Below are positions 4,226 through 5,115 of a stretch of 5,115 nt of DNA, one piece after another; the first letter of the stretch is position 1, and every line of letters starts with the position of its first letter. The notes under the pieces are model-generated. The model searched no databases. It was not told the origin of the DNA and saw nothing but the letters and a program-made list of their open reading frames with translations. The position numbers and the translations under genes were made by a program. Origin of the DNA: an uncultured Phenylobacterium sp. (GTDB lineage: Bacteria > Pseudomonadota > Alphaproteobacteria > Caulobacterales > Caulobacteraceae); assembly GCA_945952355.1 (NCBI GenBank), contig CAMFIW010000267.1:1-5115 (forward strand). Direction: 5' to 3'.

Positions 4226-5115
4226 ATGACCATCACCGACCCCCTTTTTCCATCCTGGAGACCCGTGAGCGCGCGGATCGCTGACTTGGGTTGGCCGGAA
4301 ATCCTTCTGAACGCGGCGCTCAGTCTTGGCGCGCTCGTTCTAGCGCTCGCCTTCATTGCCCTGACCCGCAGGCTGTTGCGATCCGGACTTCGCCGCATGC
4401 CCGGACCGCATTCGGCCGACTGGGCGGTGCGCGCCAATCGGCTGACCACGCTCGCGACCTGGTGCGCCCGTGGCTTGGCCGCGATCGGAGTCGTCCTGGT
4501 GATCGCCCAGATCTGGGGCGCAGACCCGATGGCCTGGCTGGCTGAAGATGCCGGCCGCGCGTTCGCGGGCGCGGCCCTGAAGCTGCTGTTCCTGTTGTTG
4601 GCCGCGGCGGCCGGCTTGGAACTGTCGGGCCTGCTGATTGGCCGCCTCGTCGCAGGCGCGGTCGCAAACGCCGGTCACGCCAGGCGACAGGCGCAGCTCA
4701 AAACCCTGGGGCCGCTTTTGGAGGGGGTGGTGAAGACCACCATCCTCATCGTCGCCCTCCTGATGGCGATGTCGGAGGTCGGCGTGAAGATTGGACCGCT
4801 CCTCGCGGGGGCGGGCGTCGTCGGCATTGCGTTGGGCTTCGGCGCCCAGACCCTGGTCAAGGACTTCCTGACCGGTCTGTTCCTGATCATCGAGGACATC
4901 GTCTCGGTCGGAGACGTGGTCCGGGTCGGCGGTAGCGGCGGCCTGGTCGAGGCCATGACCCTGCGCACCATTCGGCTCAGGGACTTCGACGGAACCCTAC
5001 ACGTCTTTCCCTATAGCGAGGCTCAGGTTGTCCATAACCTGACCAAGACCTTTTCGTACTACGTGTTCGATCTGCAGGTGTCCTACGGTTCGGACATCGA
5101 CCAGGCCCTCGGGGT
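4226..5115 (+). CDS. MscS-family mechanosensitive ion channel (3' end beyond window)
   Basis: This inner-membrane channel would open under membrane tension and release solutes during osmotic downshock. The 296 residues present show hydrophobic segments at about 26-46, 81-97, 115-138, 165-184 and 191-211. The pore signature follows: LLAGAGVVGIALGFGAQTLV (192-211), KDFLTGLFLIIED (212-224), then the beta domain SVGDVVRVGG (227-236), LVEAMTLRTIRLRDFDGTLH (240-259) and VHNLTK (269-274). These are typical of larger MscS relatives such as YbiO rather than minimal three-helix MscS. The usual Pro-Asn of the beta domain is Pro-Tyr here (VFPYSEAQ, 260-267). The start is set by AAAGGA 5 nt upstream; ATG 4220 and GTG 4265 are alternatives. 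The C-terminal cytoplasmic domain is cut off by the window. It diverges from the dehydrogenase operon. A TTGACC at 4143-4148 could be a -35, but no convincing -10 follows. Confidence 0.93.
   Translation, partial: MTITDPLFPSWRPVSARIADLGWPEILLNAALSLGALVLALAFIALTRRLLRSGLRRMPGPHSADWAVRANRLTTLATWCARGLAAIGVVLVIAQIWGADPMAWLAEDAGRAFAGAALKLLFLLLAAAAGLELSGLLIGRLVAGAVANAGHARRQAQLKTLGPLLEGVVKTTILIVALLMAMSEVGVKIGPLLAGAGVVGIALGFGAQTLVKDFLTGLFLIIEDIVSVGDVVRVGGSGGLVEAMTLRTIRLRDFDGTLHVFPYSEAQVVHNLTKTFSYYVFDLQVSYGSDIDQALG

Noticed and set aside
3999..4229. 76-residue plus-strand frame before MscS
   Set aside because: It spans the hairpin, has no Shine-Dalgarno, and its Arg/Ala/Gly-rich sequence looks like chance GC-rich coding.
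3772..4449. 225-residue minus-strand frame crossing the divergent gap
   Set aside because: It overlaps the clear MscS start and transmembrane region, has an Arg/Ser/Pro-rich translation without a domain, and ends inside the operator region.
1..5115. A novel defence system, CRISPR array, phage or mobile element
   Set aside because: No repeat-spacer pattern, nuclease, reverse transcriptase, transposase, integrase or toxin-antitoxin pair is visible on either strand; the genes are ordinary metabolic, stress and channel genes.

Overview
This is a GC-rich window of coding-dense bacterial DNA. Protein content and composition suggest an alphaproteobacterium, perhaps Caulobacterales- or Rhizobiales-like, but no rRNA or lineage marker is present, so this is inference. 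Bases 1-46 are not genomic. They are an Illumina Nextera (Tn5) library adapter left on the contig end: the last five bases of P5, an 8-base i5 index, the read-1 primer and the 19-bp mosaic end. The true genomic sequence starts at about 47.

Layout. Three genes lie on the minus strand, read right to left. The first is a short-chain dehydrogenase of the glucose 1-dehydrogenase type (2746-3624). It overlaps by 8 nt a GH15 glucoamylase/trehalase-type glycoside hydrolase (885-2753). After 50 nt comes an iron-type superoxide dismutase (GTG start at 834), whose 3' end is lost at the adapter junction. A MscS-family mechanosensitive channel (from 4226) lies on the plus strand and runs off the right edge. 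The divergent gap of about 600 bp (3625-4225) holds a palindromic operator with a consensus -10 box, two short overlapping plus-strand ORFs, one short minus-strand ORF and a strong GC hairpin. None of the short ORFs is an established gene.

How it works together. GH15 would release glucose from an alpha-glucan or trehalose, and the dehydrogenase would oxidise glucose to gluconolactone with NAD(P)+. SOD and a tension-gated channel fit an osmotic/oxidative stress locus. The most notable regulatory signal is a pair of near-identical 21-bp AT-rich inverted repeats (876-896 and 3792-3812; 18 of 21 positions match when one is inverted). One sits inside a good promoter for SOD and the other sits upstream of the dehydrogenase-GH15 pair. 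This suggests one unidentified repressor controls both units. No regulator gene is present in the window.

I found no CRISPR array, tRNA, rRNA, insertion sequence or defence system. The other long open frames, mostly antisense to the three minus-strand genes, look like GC-rich shadows.
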